A stretch of 64,000 nt of DNA from NCBI GenBank assembly GCA_002711845.1, contig PASF01000001.1, positions 479,537 through 543,536 of the forward strand. Direction: 5' to 3'. Made by a program: the position numbers and the translations under genes. The notes below the pieces were generated by a model, which saw nothing but the letters and a program-made list of their open reading frames with translations, was not told the DNA's origin and searched no databases. Origin of the DNA: Gammaproteobacteria bacterium. GTDB taxonomy: Bacteria > Pseudomonadota > Gammaproteobacteria > Pseudomonadales > Pseudohongiellaceae. Below are positions 1 to 8,746 of this stretch, one piece after another; positions within the stretch are counted from its first letter, which is position 1; each line of letters opens with the position of its first letter.

Positions 1-1
1 G

Positions 2-1186
2 CGGTTGACGGTCTACGACGAAGTCTTTGAGCAGGTCAATGCACAGCTGGCGCAACAGAATGATGCATGGACGCTGACCGCCAACAGTGAGTCAGTGGCC
101 GGCACCATCCGCCTGCCGAATACGGCCACGGAGCCATGGCATGTCAACCTGGACTATCTGCATCTTGACCAATCCATTGACGGCGCCCGCGAGCCCGGGC
201 TGTTGGCGGTGGCACAGGATAATGCTGGCGACCCGGCAGGCACGCGGGTGGAACTGGATCTGCAGGAGTTGCCCACGGTGGAATATAACCTGCCCCGCAG
301 TGATCCGCTGGAAAATCTGGATCCCCGGGAGTTCCCCGACACCCGACTGGCAATTGATGAGTTGACCCTGGCTGGCGCACCCTTCGGGCAGTGGCGGTTT
401 CTGATGCAAACCAATGAGCAGGGCGCTGAATTCAGTGACCTCATGGTCAATGCACGGGGTCTGCGAATCGGCAGTGACGAGGCGCCGGCAACATTCCGCT
501 GGTACTATGACGGTGACGCGCATGAGAGTGAGCTGACAGGCATCGTGTCAACCACAGACCTTGCTTCGGTGCTCAGTGCCTACGGTTATGCACCCAGCAT
601 CCAGAGCCAGTCTGCGCGGTTCGATTCACGTTTGCACTGGCGTGGCAGCCCTGCCTATTTTTCCGCACTGGGCCTGAACGGTGAAATTGAACTGGCGTTA
701 AATAACGGGCGGTTCCAGCAGCGTGCCGGCGTCGCCAACAGTGCTTTGCGCCTGATCAGCATTATCAACTTTGATGCGGTGCTGCGCAGGCTGCGTTTCA
801 GCGAAGATATCACCGGCTCAGGGCTGGCCTATGACGAAATCCGTGGCAAGGTCGTACTGGAAGACGGGCTGGTGTCTATCGAGGACAGGTTGCAGATCAT
901 CGGCCCCTCCAGTCTGTTCCAGATTGCGGGTGAAGTGGACCTGGCGGCAGAGACCATTGACGGTGATCTCTATATCACCTTGCCGGTCAGTGACAATATT
1001 CCGTGGCTCAGCGGCCTGGCTGCGCTCAACAACCTGATCAACTGGCAGGTCGCTGTCGGGGTGTTCCTGCTGGATCAGTTTTTTGGTGATCAGGTGGATG
1101 ATCTGACCAGTGCGCACTACACTCTGGATGGGCCCTGGGAGGGCCTGGAGCCACGCCTGAATCAGGTATTCACAGGAGGCAGTTGA
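2..1186 (+). CDS. yhdP: YhdP-family AsmA-like protein, C-terminal part (5' truncated)
   Basis: The frame is open to the left edge of the window, so only about the last 394 residues are present; the family protein is usually about 1,270 residues. YhdP-type proteins are inner-membrane-anchored AsmA-like bridges that move phospholipid towards the outer membrane. The visible part has the typical repeating beta-strand pattern and ends in the AsmA-C-like region, with residues such as GRFQQRAGVANSALRLISI and a hydrophobic helix near the end (LNNLINWQVAVGVFLLDQFF). The next gene starts on the base right after the TGA stop, and its ribosome binding site (AGGAGG, 1173-1178) lies inside this gene, so the two are co-transcribed. 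The yhdP-nitrilase order is common in gammaproteobacteria. The assignment rests on family resemblance and context. Confidence 0.85.
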   Translation, partial: RLTVYDEVFEQVNAQLAQQNDAWTLTANSESVAGTIRLPNTATEPWHVNLDYLHLDQSIDGAREPGLLAVAQDNAGDPAGTRVELDLQELPTVEYNLPRSDPLENLDPREFPDTRLAIDELTLAGAPFGQWRFLMQTNEQGAEFSDLMVNARGLRIGSDEAPATFRWYYDGDAHESELTGIVSTTDLASVLSAYGYAPSIQSQSARFDSRLHWRGSPAYFSALGLNGEIELALNNGRFQQRAGVANSALRLISIINFDAVLRRLRFSEDITGSGLAYDEIRGKVVLEDGLVSIEDRLQIIGPSSLFQIAGEVDLAAETIDGDLYITLPVSDNIPWLSGLAALNNLINWQVAVGVFLLDQFFGDQVDDLTSAHYTLDGPWEGLEPRLNQVFTGGS

Positions 1187-2041
1187 ATGTCGACGAAAAA
1201 CGCCCGTGTGGCGGCGGTGCAGATGGTCAGCACTGCCGATATCCATGCCAACATTAAAGCTGCCGGCAGGCTGATTGGCGAGGCTGCCGGGGCGGGGGCA
1301 GCGCTGGTGGTGCTGCCGGAAAATTTTGCGGTGCTGGACGGCGGGCCGCAGGCTCAGTTTGCCGAGCATGAAGGTGATTATGAGGGGCTGCTGCAAGGGT
1401 TTCTGTCGGCGCAGGCACAGCGGCATGGTATCGAGCTGGTGGCGGGCACTATCCCGCTTGTGACACGCCCGGCGCCCGCCGGACAGGATGCTGAGCTGCT
1501 GGTTGATGGGCGTGTGCGGCCGGCCTCACTGGTCTTTGATCGCCACGGCGCCATTATCGCCCGTTACGACAAAATGCACCTGTTTGATGTTGAGGTCAGC
1601 GACCGGCAGGCCCGCTATGCTGAGTCGGACAGCTTTGAGGCCGGTGACGAAGTGGTTGTGGTTGATACAGCAGTGGGGAGGCTGGGGCTGTCGATTTGTT
1701 ACGATATCCGGTTTCCCGAGCTGTACCGGCGTCTGTTCAACGAGCGCGCGGAGCTGGTCACAGTGCCGGCGGCATTCACCCGGGTGACTGGCGAGGCGCA
1801 CTGGGAAGTTCTGCTGCGCGCCCGCGCCATTGAGAACCAGTGTTATGTCATTGGCGCCGGCCAGGGTGGTGTCCACAATGAGCGGCGCGAGACCTATGGT
1901 CACAGCACGATCATTGACCCCTGGGGGCGCGTAATGGACATGCTCGACAGTGGCGAGGGTATCGTCGTGGCAGATATTGATTTGCCGGCTCTGCATGAGC
2001 TGCGCCGAAAAATGCCTGTGTTTTCGCATCGGCGTCTGTAG
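1187..2041 (+). CDS. Carbon-nitrogen hydrolase (nitrilase superfamily, Nit/omega-amidase-like)
   Basis: A 284-residue enzyme of the nitrilase superfamily, which hydrolyses C-N bonds of amides. The catalytic triad is visible: Glu45 in LPENF, Lys129 in YDKMHLFD and Cys171 in GLSICYDIRFPELYR. Length and motifs fit the Nit1/Nit2 branch (omega-amidase or deaminated-glutathione amidase), so a cytoplasmic metabolite-repair role is likely; the exact substrate cannot be read. ATG follows the yhdP stop with no gap and uses AGGAGG at 1173-1178. In many relatives tldD follows this gene; here a DUF445 gene follows instead. Confidence 0.9.
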   Translation: MSTKNARVAAVQMVSTADIHANIKAAGRLIGEAAGAGAALVVLPENFAVLDGGPQAQFAEHEGDYEGLLQGFLSAQAQRHGIELVAGTIPLVTRPAPAGQDAELLVDGRVRPASLVFDRHGAIIARYDKMHLFDVEVSDRQARYAESDSFEAGDEVVVVDTAVGRLGLSICYDIRFPELYRRLFNERAELVTVPAAFTRVTGEAHWEVLLRARAIENQCYVIGAGQGGVHNERRETYGHSTIIDPWGRVMDMLDSGEGIVVADIDLPALHELRRKMPVFSHRRL

Positions 2042-2064
2042 CATTTTAAGGAAGGAGTTCCCCC

Positions 2065-2802
2065 TTGAACAAAGGTTTTATCACCAATTTGTGTGCCCTG
2101 TTGCTGACCGTTCTGGGCAGTGTACTGCCGGCGCCGTATGGCGGCGTGGTGCTGAGCACAGGCCTGTTTGCACTGTCCGGTGCGCTGACCAATTCACTGG
2201 CGATTCACATGCTGTTTGACAAGGTTCCCGGGTTCTACGGGTCCGGTGTCATTGCGCTGCATTTTGAGGAGTTCAAGACCGGTATCAAAGAACTGGTCAT
2301 GGAGCAGTTTTTCAGCGCCGACAATCTTGACCGGTTCTTTGACGCGGAAACCGTCATGGGCAGCGGCATTGAGCGTCTGATGCCGTCGATGATAGAGGAG
2401 CTGGACCTGGACAAAGCATTTGACTCACTGTCGGAGGCGATCATGCAGTCCTCCATGGGAGGCATGGTGGGCATGATTGGCGGCCCCAAGGCGCTGGAAG
2501 GGCTGCGCCAGCCGTTCGCCCAGCGCATGCGCGAGTATCTCAATAACTTTGTGGCGTCCCCGGCTTTTACCCAGGCATTGAGTGACCGAATCAGCGCGGT
2601 GAGCCACAGTGACGCGGTCATAGGCAGAATCGAGGCGCTCGTCGACCGACGGTTGCAGGAGCTGACGCCGCAGCAGGTCAAGACAATTGTGCAAAAAATG
2701 ATCAGGCAGCATCTGGGCTGGCTGGTGGTCTGGGGCGGTGTTGTGGGTGGCTTGCTGGGACTCCTGTTTGCGGTTATCGGCATGTTGCGTGCCGGCGTCT
2801 GA
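2065..2802 (+). CDS. DUF445 family membrane-anchored protein
   Basis: A 245-residue member of the DUF445 family (COG2733, YheB/YjiN type), of unknown biochemical role. A hydrophobic N-terminal segment (about residues 6-45, with GGVVLSTGLFALSGALTNSLAIHMLF) and a C-terminal transmembrane helix (about 218-242, LVVWGGVVGGLLGLLFAVIG) enclose an amphipathic helical middle part. The start is TTG at 2065 with a strong GGAAGGAG ribosome binding site seven bases upstream; no ATG fits. It lies 23 bases after the nitrilase gene and is probably the last gene of the yhdP operon. Confidence 0.85.
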   Translation: MNKGFITNLCALLLTVLGSVLPAPYGGVVLSTGLFALSGALTNSLAIHMLFDKVPGFYGSGVIALHFEEFKTGIKELVMEQFFSADNLDRFFDAETVMGSGIERLMPSMIEELDLDKAFDSLSEAIMQSSMGGMVGMIGGPKALEGLRQPFAQRMREYLNNFVASPAFTQALSDRISAVSHSDAVIGRIEALVDRRLQELTPQQVKTIVQKMIRQHLGWLVVWGGVVGGLLGLLFAVIGMLRAGV

Positions 2803-2920
2803 CCGGAAACGGTACGGTTGTTCAGAAATGGCGGCTAGCCGATTTGCGCCTGCGTTTGCCGTAATCGTGCGGAATTGTGGCATTTTGTATCATTAGATGT
2901 AAAAAGCCGTGGCAATAGTC

Positions 2921-2926
2921 TAGAAT
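2921..2926 (+). promoter_or_regulatory. Possible -10 box before the tetR-like gene
   Basis: TAGAAT at 2921-2926 matches five of six -10 consensus bases. The best -35 at 17-bp spacing, TGTAAA (2898-2903), is poor. It is the most promoter-like sequence in the 199-base gap between the DUF445 gene and the regulator gene at 3002. Confidence 0.3.
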
Positions 2927-3001
2927 CGCCGGGACAAAAATCGAGTAGCAGTATTGGTTCGTTCCAAAAATCCGTTTTTTTACCAGAGTGTGTGATTTAT
3001 T

Positions 3002-3586
3002 ATGGCAAGACCAGTTGAGTTTGTTTACGAAGATGTGTTGACCAACGCAATGGAGCAGTTCTGGCGCGAAGGATTTGAAGCCAGTTCGGTGCAGAAGTTG
3101 CTTGATGTAACCGGCATAAATCGTGGGACGTTGTATAACTCATTCGGCGATAAAGATACCTTTTTCAAATCCTGTCTGCAGCATTACAGCAAGCTTGTTG
3201 ACAAGGAGCTGGCGGCTTCCCTGAATAACGAAGAACTGGCACCTTGGGCGGCCATCGAAAAGTACTTCGATCTGGCTGTGCTCAGCGCCACCAACAAGCG
3301 TCGCAGCATGGGTTGCCTGCTGGTGAACTCCCTGTGCGAAAGCATCAATTACGACAAGGATATCCAGAAGCTGGTCAAGACCTATTATGGCAACATCCGC
3401 AAAGCGCTGCTGAAACGTCTCAAGGATGCCGATAAAGCCGGCAACCTGGTCAAGGGTGTCACGCCGGAGCTGGCGGCGGATGTACTGATGAACACGCTCA
3501 GCGGCCTGCGGGTGCATTCACGCGAAGGCAAGAATGCCAAACAGCTGTCTGAGGTGGTTGCCTTTACGGTGAAAACCCTGAAGTAA
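3002..3586 (+). CDS. TetR/AcrR family transcriptional regulator
   Basis: A 194-residue one-component regulator. The N-terminal TetR helix-turn-helix covers about residues 9-55 (VLTNAMEQFWREGFEASSVQKL, then VTGINRGTLYNSFGDKDTFF); the all-helical rest would bind ligand and dimerise (GCLLVNSLCES and the LMNTLSGLRV helix are typical of this class). ATG at 3002 gives the normal family length. The gene stands alone between the yhdP operon and exbD, so its target cannot be told from context; the palindrome CTGTCGG-CATA-CCGACAG at 3678-3695 downstream is one candidate operator. Confidence 0.9.
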   Translation: MARPVEFVYEDVLTNAMEQFWREGFEASSVQKLLDVTGINRGTLYNSFGDKDTFFKSCLQHYSKLVDKELAASLNNEELAPWAAIEKYFDLAVLSATNKRRSMGCLLVNSLCESINYDKDIQKLVKTYYGNIRKALLKRLKDADKAGNLVKGVTPELAADVLMNTLSGLRVHSREGKNAKQLSEVVAFTVKTLK

Positions 3587-3638
3587 CCGGTGGTCTCTGC
3601 GACATCGATGGCCCGGCGTGTATGTGTTGTTTACCCTG

Positions 3639-3666
3639 TTGTGGTCGGGTCGATATCAGGTATACT
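3639..3666 (+). promoter_or_regulatory. Putative sigma-70 promoter of exbD
   Basis: TTGTGG (-35, 3639-3644) and TATACT (-10, 3661-3666) are separated by 16 bases. Transcription would start near 3673 and give a 5' leader of about 115 bases before the exbD ATG. Confidence 0.5.
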
Positions 3667-3677
3667 TGGGCCATCAA

Positions 3678-3695
3678 CTGTCGGCATACCGACAG
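3678..3695. repeat. Perfect inverted repeat just after the exbD promoter
   Basis: CTGTCGG (3678-3684) and CCGACAG (3689-3695) form a perfect 7-bp dyad around CATA, about 5 bases after the predicted transcription start. It can be an operator for a dimeric regulator or a 5'-leader hairpin. Confidence 0.5.
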
Positions 3696-3787
3696 AGCAA
3701 TGTCGTAGGGCTGCTGGTCAGCACTGTTGGGTGTCTGGCTAAAAGCCAATAAAAACAAATATTTAAGATTTCTGTGGTATTAATTTT

Positions 3788-4201
3788 ATGAAAAAACTGG
3801 CTGGCAGCAGAAAAAAAGACGAAGGCAATATTGATCTGACACCCATGCTCGACGTGGTGTTTATCCTGTTGATTTTCTTCGTGGTAACGGCGACATTCCT
3901 GTCCGAGCAGGCGATTGATGCGGCCAGCAACGAGAACAATGATACGCCACCCGAGACCGACGACGAGAACAAGAACATCCTCGTTGAACTGAGTCAGAAC
4001 AACGAGATCCGCTTTAACGGAGAGCCGCGTGCTGTGCTCGAGAGCCAGATTCGGGCCAATATTGACCGCCTCAAGGCAGAGAATCCCGCTGCAACCGTGA
4101 TCATCCGTCCGCATGAGTCTTCCAACGTCAGTACGATGGTCACTGTCATGGATGCTGCCCGCCAGGCAGGCATCGTCAGCATCTCGATTGTTGAGCCCTG
4201 A
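3788..4201 (+). CDS. exbD: ExbD/TolR family proton-channel subunit (orphan)
   Basis: A 137-residue ExbD/TolR protein, which with ExbB/TolQ uses the proton-motive force to energise TonB or Tol systems. It has a short cytoplasmic N-terminus, one transmembrane helix (about residues 20-42) carrying the proton-conducting Asp in LTPMLDVVFILLIFF, and a periplasmic domain (about 60-137). No ExbB, TonB or second ExbD gene lies beside it, so it must pair with partners encoded elsewhere. No clear Shine-Dalgarno precedes ATG 3788. A terminator follows at 4315-4344. Confidence 0.88.
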   Translation: MKKLAGSRKKDEGNIDLTPMLDVVFILLIFFVVTATFLSEQAIDAASNENNDTPPETDDENKNILVELSQNNEIRFNGEPRAVLESQIRANIDRLKAENPAATVIIRPHESSNVSTMVTVMDAARQAGIVSISIVEP

Positions 4202-4314
4202 TCTGCGGGAACCTGTCCGGCCGGACGTAGTTTGTCGGATCTGGCTGTTCATATGTAGCCGTTCGGAACCAGCCGTTCGGTCATTATGACGCTGATCCGG
4301 TCAGCGCCCGTCTC

Positions 4315-4344
4315 AAAAAACGCACCCGTAAAGGTGCGTTTTTT
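4315..4344 (+). terminator. Rho-independent terminator after exbD
   Basis: The stem CGCACC (4321-4326) / GGTGCG (4333-4338) with a six-base loop is flanked by A6 (4315-4320) and T6 (4339-4344), so it could act on both strands. It separates exbD from mtnA. Confidence 0.9.
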
Positions 4345-4421
4345 AATTGCGGGCAGGTAAAATATGTCTGCGCCCAGCCATTGAACGGTCCTTCGTTTGC
4401 CCCCTGCACAGGAGTTACCGC

Positions 4422-5516
4422 ATGAACAATAACCGCGATGATATGCGTACCCTGTGGTATGACGATAACAGCCGGCAACTGCAGATCATTGACCAGACCC
4501 AGCTGCCACATACGCGCAAGGTGGTGGTAATAGATACGCTGGAGCAGGCCTGTGATGCGATTGTCCACATGCAGGTCCGGGGTGCACCATTGATTGGTAT
4601 CACGGCCGCCTTTGGCGTACATCTGGCTCTGAAGCGAGATCCCGATACCCTCAGTGCGGCTTGCGAAACGCTGGCCAAAACACGGCCCACGGCAGTGAAT
4701 CTGCAATGGTCATTGACCCGACTGGCCGAGGGCCTGGTGTCGGTGCCCCCGGTACAACGCGCTGAAGCGGCCCTGGAAATGGCCAAAACCCTGCTGGCTG
4801 AAGATGCTGACGCCTGCAGCGACATTGGCGATTTCGGACTGGCGCTGTTGCGGGATCTGCTGGAAGCCAAGCAGGCACGGGGCGGTGAGGCCACACTGAA
4901 TGTACTGACGCACTGCAATGCCGGCTGGCTGGCAACAGGCGCCTGGGGTACCGCTCTGGCGCCCATTTACAAGGCGCATCTGGCGGGCCTGTCTGTTCAT
5001 GTCTGGGTTGATGAAACCCGCCCACGCAATCAGGGTGCTTCATTGACGGCCTGGGAGCTGGCCCACAGCGGTGTGCCTCATACATTGATCGTTGATAACG
5101 CGGGAGGCCACCTGATGCAGCACGGGCTGGTGGATGTCTGCCTGGTGGGCAGTGATCGCACAACCGCGCACGGTGACGTGTGCAACAAGATTGGTACCTA
5201 CCTCAAGGCATTGGCGGCGTTCGACAACCAGGTGCCGTTCTACGTGGCGCTGCCAACATCGACGATCGATTTTGCCATTGAGGATGGATTGAGCGAGATT
5301 CCCATTGAGGAGCGGGCGGCCAGCGAAGTCAGCTACATGCCGGGGCTCGATGACACCGGCAAGTTGCGCAGTGTCGCCATAGCGCCACTGGGCACCCGTG
5401 TCAGTAACGCGGGCTTTGATGTGACGCCGGCGCGTCTGGTGTCAGGTCTGATCACCGAAATAGGTGTGTTCCCGGCCACCGCGGAAGGGTTAATGGATAT
5501 CAAAGCCTGGCTCTAG
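4422..5516 (+). CDS. mtnA: S-methyl-5-thioribose-1-phosphate isomerase
   Basis: A 364-residue MtnA, which isomerises 5-methylthioribose-1-phosphate to the ribulose form in the methionine salvage pathway. Diagnostic stretches are RGAPLIGITAAFGVHLA, LTHCNAGWLATG (catalytic Cys), VGSDRTTAHGDVCNKIGTY (catalytic Asp) and LPTSTIDF. ATG 4422 is chosen because AGGAG lies at 4410-4414; longer in-frame starts would lie in the upstream terminator. No other mtn gene is nearby, but speD/speE at 31-33 kb make the methylthioadenosine that feeds this pathway. Confidence 0.93.
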   Translation: MNNNRDDMRTLWYDDNSRQLQIIDQTQLPHTRKVVVIDTLEQACDAIVHMQVRGAPLIGITAAFGVHLALKRDPDTLSAACETLAKTRPTAVNLQWSLTRLAEGLVSVPPVQRAEAALEMAKTLLAEDADACSDIGDFGLALLRDLLEAKQARGGEATLNVLTHCNAGWLATGAWGTALAPIYKAHLAGLSVHVWVDETRPRNQGASLTAWELAHSGVPHTLIVDNAGGHLMQHGLVDVCLVGSDRTTAHGDVCNKIGTYLKALAAFDNQVPFYVALPTSTIDFAIEDGLSEIPIEERAASEVSYMPGLDDTGKLRSVAIAPLGTRVSNAGFDVTPARLVSGLITEIGVFPATAEGLMDIKAWL

Positions 5517-5529
5517 TTTGCCCGTGTCA

Positions 5530-5877
5530 TCAGCCTGGGGGCCAGTTCATCTGGCGCCCGCCCAGAATATGCAGGTGAACGTGGTAAACGGTCTGACCGC
5601 CCTGGTCACCGGTATTGATGACCAGTCGGAAGCCGTCATCGGCCAGGCCCTGCTGCCGTGCAATAGCCTGTCCGGTCAGTAACAGTTTGCCCATCAGCGC
5701 CTCGTCGTCCGGTCCGGCAGCAGACACGCTGCTCAGGTGTTTACGCGGAATTACCAGTATATGTGCAGGCGCAGCCGGGTTAATATCATGAAACGCATAG
5801 ACATGATCGTCGCTGTACACTTTTTGTGATGGAATTTCTCCGGCCGCAATGCGGCAAAACAGACAATCTTTGCTCAT
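5530..5877 (-). CDS. HIT family nucleotide-binding protein (HinT-like)
   Basis: A 115-residue histidine-triad protein, the purine-nucleoside phosphoramidase type (HinT/HinT-like). It has the N-terminal CLFCRIAAGEIPS motif, INPAAPAHILVIPRKH in the middle and the catalytic HVHLH near the C-terminus (YHVHLHILGGRQMNWPPG). It is convergent with mtnA, with a 13-base gap and no clear terminator between them. Confidence 0.93.
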   Translation of the reverse strand: MSKDCLFCRIAAGEIPSQKVYSDDHVYAFHDINPAAPAHILVIPRKHLSSVSAAGPDDEALMGKLLLTGQAIARQQGLADDGFRLVINTGDQGGQTVYHVHLHILGGRQMNWPPG

Positions 5878-5924
5878 AGACAGGCATCCTCAACGAACTG
5901 ACAGACATTAGCGCGGAAAATAAC

Positions 5925-6707
5925 ATGATGCACTCACAAATACACCTGGTCGTACGAAGACTGCTGGTGCTGGTGCTGGTGCTGGCCAGCTGCGGGGCAC
6001 GGGGTGAAATCACCCTTTATGACTACACGGTGGTCAACAGCTATCCGCACAACACGCGTTTTTTTACCCAGGGACTGTTAGTCCATCAGGGGTACCTGTA
6101 CGAAGGCACTGGGCGGTATGGTGAGTCGGCGCTGATGCAGATACGCCTTGATGACGGTGCTGTGCTCAAGCGCAAGGCGCTCGGCAGTCGTTATTTCGGT
6201 GAGGGTATAGCGGTGGCCGGTGATCGCATTTTTCAGCTTACCTGGCGGGAGAATATGGTCTTTGAGCATGACCTGGCAACCTTCGATAGCGTTAACTCAC
6301 ACTACCTGCCCACCGAGGGTTGGGGCTTGACCTGGGACGGTGAGCACCTGATTTTGAGTGACGGCAGTGACCGGTTGTACTTTTACGATCCTGATGGCTT
6401 TCAGCTGGTGCGCAGTGTGGCAGTGACTATCCAGGGCCGGCCGGTGCGATTTCTCAATGAGCTGGAATACATTGATGGCGAAGTCTGGGCCAATGTCTGG
6501 ACCAGCAATGAAATTGTTCGCATTGATCCGGCGACCGGTGAGGTACGCTCGGTCGTCGATCTGCGAGGGCTGCGCGATCAGACGACCGCCGGCGGCAGTG
6601 ATGCTGTGCTAAACGGCATCGCCTGGGATGCCGACAACCGCAGGCTGCTGGTAACCGGCAAATTATGGGCGCATATTTTCGAGATTGAATTGCACGAACG
6701 GGATTGA
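5925..6707 (+). CDS. Glutaminyl-peptide cyclotransferase, probable lipoprotein
   Basis: A 260-residue beta-propeller of the plant/bacterial glutamine cyclotransferase family (PF05096), which forms N-terminal pyroglutamate. Family features include NTRFFTQGLLVHQGYLYEGTGRYG, WGLTWDGEHLILSDGS, FLNELEYIDGEVWANVW and LNGIAWDADNRRLLVTGKLW. The N-terminus is a signal peptide with a lipobox-like LASC (about residues 19-22), so the protein is probably lipid-anchored and acts in the periplasm. The signal region is encoded by repeated CTGGTG units. The stop overlaps the region of the following gene's ribosome binding site, so the two form an operon. Confidence 0.88.
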   Translation: MMHSQIHLVVRRLLVLVLVLASCGARGEITLYDYTVVNSYPHNTRFFTQGLLVHQGYLYEGTGRYGESALMQIRLDDGAVLKRKALGSRYFGEGIAVAGDRIFQLTWRENMVFEHDLATFDSVNSHYLPTEGWGLTWDGEHLILSDGSDRLYFYDPDGFQLVRSVAVTIQGRPVRFLNELEYIDGEVWANVWTSNEIVRIDPATGEVRSVVDLRGLRDQTTAGGSDAVLNGIAWDADNRRLLVTGKLWAHIFEIELHERD

Positions 6708-6715
6708 GGGACCGG

Positions 6716-7768
6716 ATGACAGGCAAATTTCGAATTCTGCTGATCGGTCTGATTGCGCTGGGCACGGTCAGTGCCTGTGACAGTGTCGCCTACTATGCAC
6801 AAGCGGTGAGCGGTCAGGCGGCCTTGCTGTGGCGGCGCCAACCCATTGACCAGTTGTTGGCGGACCCGGCGCTGGCGCCTGAACTGCGTCATAAACTCCT
6901 GCTTATCCAGCAGGCAACCGACTACGCCGACAGGCAGCTCGGGTTGCCCGCCGCCGGCAGCTACGACAGCTATGTCGAGCTGCAACGTCGGCATCTTGTG
7001 TGGAATGTGTTTGCTGCGCCGGCGTTCTCCGTGCAGCCCATGTCATGGTGTTTTCCCATCGCCGGTTGCGTTGACTATCGTGGTTACTTTTCCGAAGCGG
7101 CAGCCTGGCGGTTTGCCGAGGACCTGCAGTCCCAGGGCTTTGATGTCTATGTGGGTGGCGTCGATGCCTATTCAACGCTGGGCTGGTTTAACGATCCTGT
7201 GCCCAGTACCGTGATCCGGCGCCCGGATCATCAGTTGGCAGGCCTGATTTTTCATGAGCTGGCGCATCAGCGCATCTACGTCCCCGACGATACCTCTTTT
7301 AATGAAAGTTTCGCCAGTTTTGTCAGTCTGGAAGGTTTGCGGCGCTGGTTAGCTCAGCAGGATCAGCCAGAACTCTACCTGCAGTCCCTTGCAGATCTGC
7401 AGCAGCAACAGCGCTTCATTGATTTTGTCCTGGGCTACCGAGAGCGTTTCGCGGCCCTGTATGCACGTGACCTTGGCGCCGATGCCATGCGTGAGCAAAA
7501 GGATCACTTACAGGCGCAGATGCGGGCCGCCTGGCAGATACCCGGAGAGGCTGCCGGTGATCGTTATGAAGGGTGGTTTCAGGGGCCATTGAACAACGCC
7601 CAGCTGGCCACGGTCGGCTCCTACTACACCTGGGTGCCTGCCTTTGCTGCCCTGTTCAGGGAAGCGGGTGAGGACTTCGATGTGTTTTACCAGGCCGTTG
7701 CCGACCTTGCATCACTGTCGCCCGATGTCCGCCGGCGCCAGCTTCTGGCACTGATGCCCGCGGACTGA
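6716..7768 (+). CDS. Putative zinc aminopeptidase lipoprotein (PF10023 type)
   Basis: A 350-residue predicted aminopeptidase. The zinc motif HELAH has ligands His180 and His184 with catalytic Glu181; Glu197 in FNESFASFV is the likely third ligand, as in the 'predicted aminopeptidase' family PF10023. The N-terminus is a lipoprotein signal (VSAC, Cys21). ATG 6716 is preferred over the in-frame TTG 6704 because GAGGG (6706-6710) sits five bases upstream. It follows the glutaminyl cyclase by eight bases; both act on peptide N-termini, which suggests linked work on exported peptides. The gene ends directly against the convergent TPR gene. Confidence 0.85.
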   Translation: MTGKFRILLIGLIALGTVSACDSVAYYAQAVSGQAALLWRRQPIDQLLADPALAPELRHKLLLIQQATDYADRQLGLPAAGSYDSYVELQRRHLVWNVFAAPAFSVQPMSWCFPIAGCVDYRGYFSEAAAWRFAEDLQSQGFDVYVGGVDAYSTLGWFNDPVPSTVIRRPDHQLAGLIFHELAHQRIYVPDDTSFNESFASFVSLEGLRRWLAQQDQPELYLQSLADLQQQQRFIDFVLGYRERFAALYARDLGADAMREQKDHLQAQMRAAWQIPGEAAGDRYEGWFQGPLNNAQLATVGSYYTWVPAFAALFREAGEDFDVFYQAVADLASLSPDVRRRQLLALMPAD

Positions 7769-8512
7769 TCAGCCTTGGGCCTGCTGGCTGATACGGGTTT
7801 CCAGATTCTGTACCAGTTCACGGTAGAACTGTGAGCCAAGGTCGGTTTCGGCCGCCTGGCGGTACTGCGCCAGCGCGTCTTCCAGGCGGCCCTCGCGTTC
7901 GTAGAGCCTGCCCAGTGTCCGGTTCATGAAGGCATTGCCGGGCATCACCTCAGCAGCCGTCTGGTAGATGCGGATGGCTTTGTCGACATGCCCGGCGTTG
8001 TCGTACAGGTTGCCCATCAGGTGTACCTGTGAATCATCGCGCGGGTCAGCGCGGATCGCCCGCACGTCGTATTCAATGGCCTCCTCAAAACGCTCGGAGC
8101 GGCGCAGGAGTTCTCCAATGGTTTTCAGGGAAGCGGTCAGTGGTGTGCTGGCTTCCTGCTGCAGGTCGATAAACCGTGCCAGCATCGGAACAGCCTCCTG
8201 CAGTCGGTCCTGGCTCAGGTAGATATTGGCCAGATTGCGATAGGCGTCAGCCAGACTAGGGTCGGCCGCCACTGCCAGACGATACTCATCAATGGCCTCG
8301 TCATAGCGCTCCAGATTGTTGTAGGTATTGGCGCGGCGATAGTGACGCTGTGCCAGTTCAGAGCTTGTCCCGGCAACCGCACGCTCCTGCACGGTCGCAC
8401 CGCCAGGCTGTGCGGCAACATCAGCTGCCGGTGCGGACAGCAGCGCTGCGCCCAGCACCAGCAACATGGCACCAAAACGCGAGTGGATCGGGTTGCTTAT
8501 TGATGTACTCAT
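7769..8512 (-). CDS. Exported tetratricopeptide-repeat protein
   Basis: A 247-residue protein with an N-terminal signal peptide (MLLVLGAALLSAPAADVAAQ, residues about 15-34) followed by five to six TPR units, e.g. AQRHYRRANTYNNLERYDEA, PSLADAYRNLANIYLSQDR and GNAFMNRTLGRLYEREGRLE. TPR arrays are protein-protein interaction scaffolds; this one should lie in the periplasm. No partner is evident. The start ATG at 8512 is chosen because it gives a proper signal peptide; the frame stays open about 160 bases further upstream without a plausible start. Confidence 0.8.
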   Translation of the reverse strand: MSTSISNPIHSRFGAMLLVLGAALLSAPAADVAAQPGGATVQERAVAGTSSELAQRHYRRANTYNNLERYDEAIDEYRLAVAADPSLADAYRNLANIYLSQDRLQEAVPMLARFIDLQQEASTPLTASLKTIGELLRRSERFEEAIEYDVRAIRADPRDDSQVHLMGNLYDNAGHVDKAIRIYQTAAEVMPGNAFMNRTLGRLYEREGRLEDALAQYRQAAETDLGSQFYRELVQNLETRISQQAQG

Positions 8513-8746
8513 ACTCTTGTTCAAACCTGCGAAATGAAAACCTGCATGATTGTGCCTGCGCCGGCGCTGGCGGGCAAGCCTGGGCCACAATAGTAACGGG
8601 CAGCGCGGGTGCAGGCCAAGTTGTGGCGCGGCCAAGCTGTGATAATTTGTGACGCTGAAGACTGATCTTGCCATAAGTTTGACTTATAATGCAGCCTTAA
8701 TCTGAATTGCCATCTCAGGATACGATGCCAATGATCAACGACTGCC

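Noticed and set aside
4347-4421. Upstream extension of mtnA from TTG 4347
   Set aside because: It begins just after the terminator and has no ribosome site; ATG 4422 has AGGAG.
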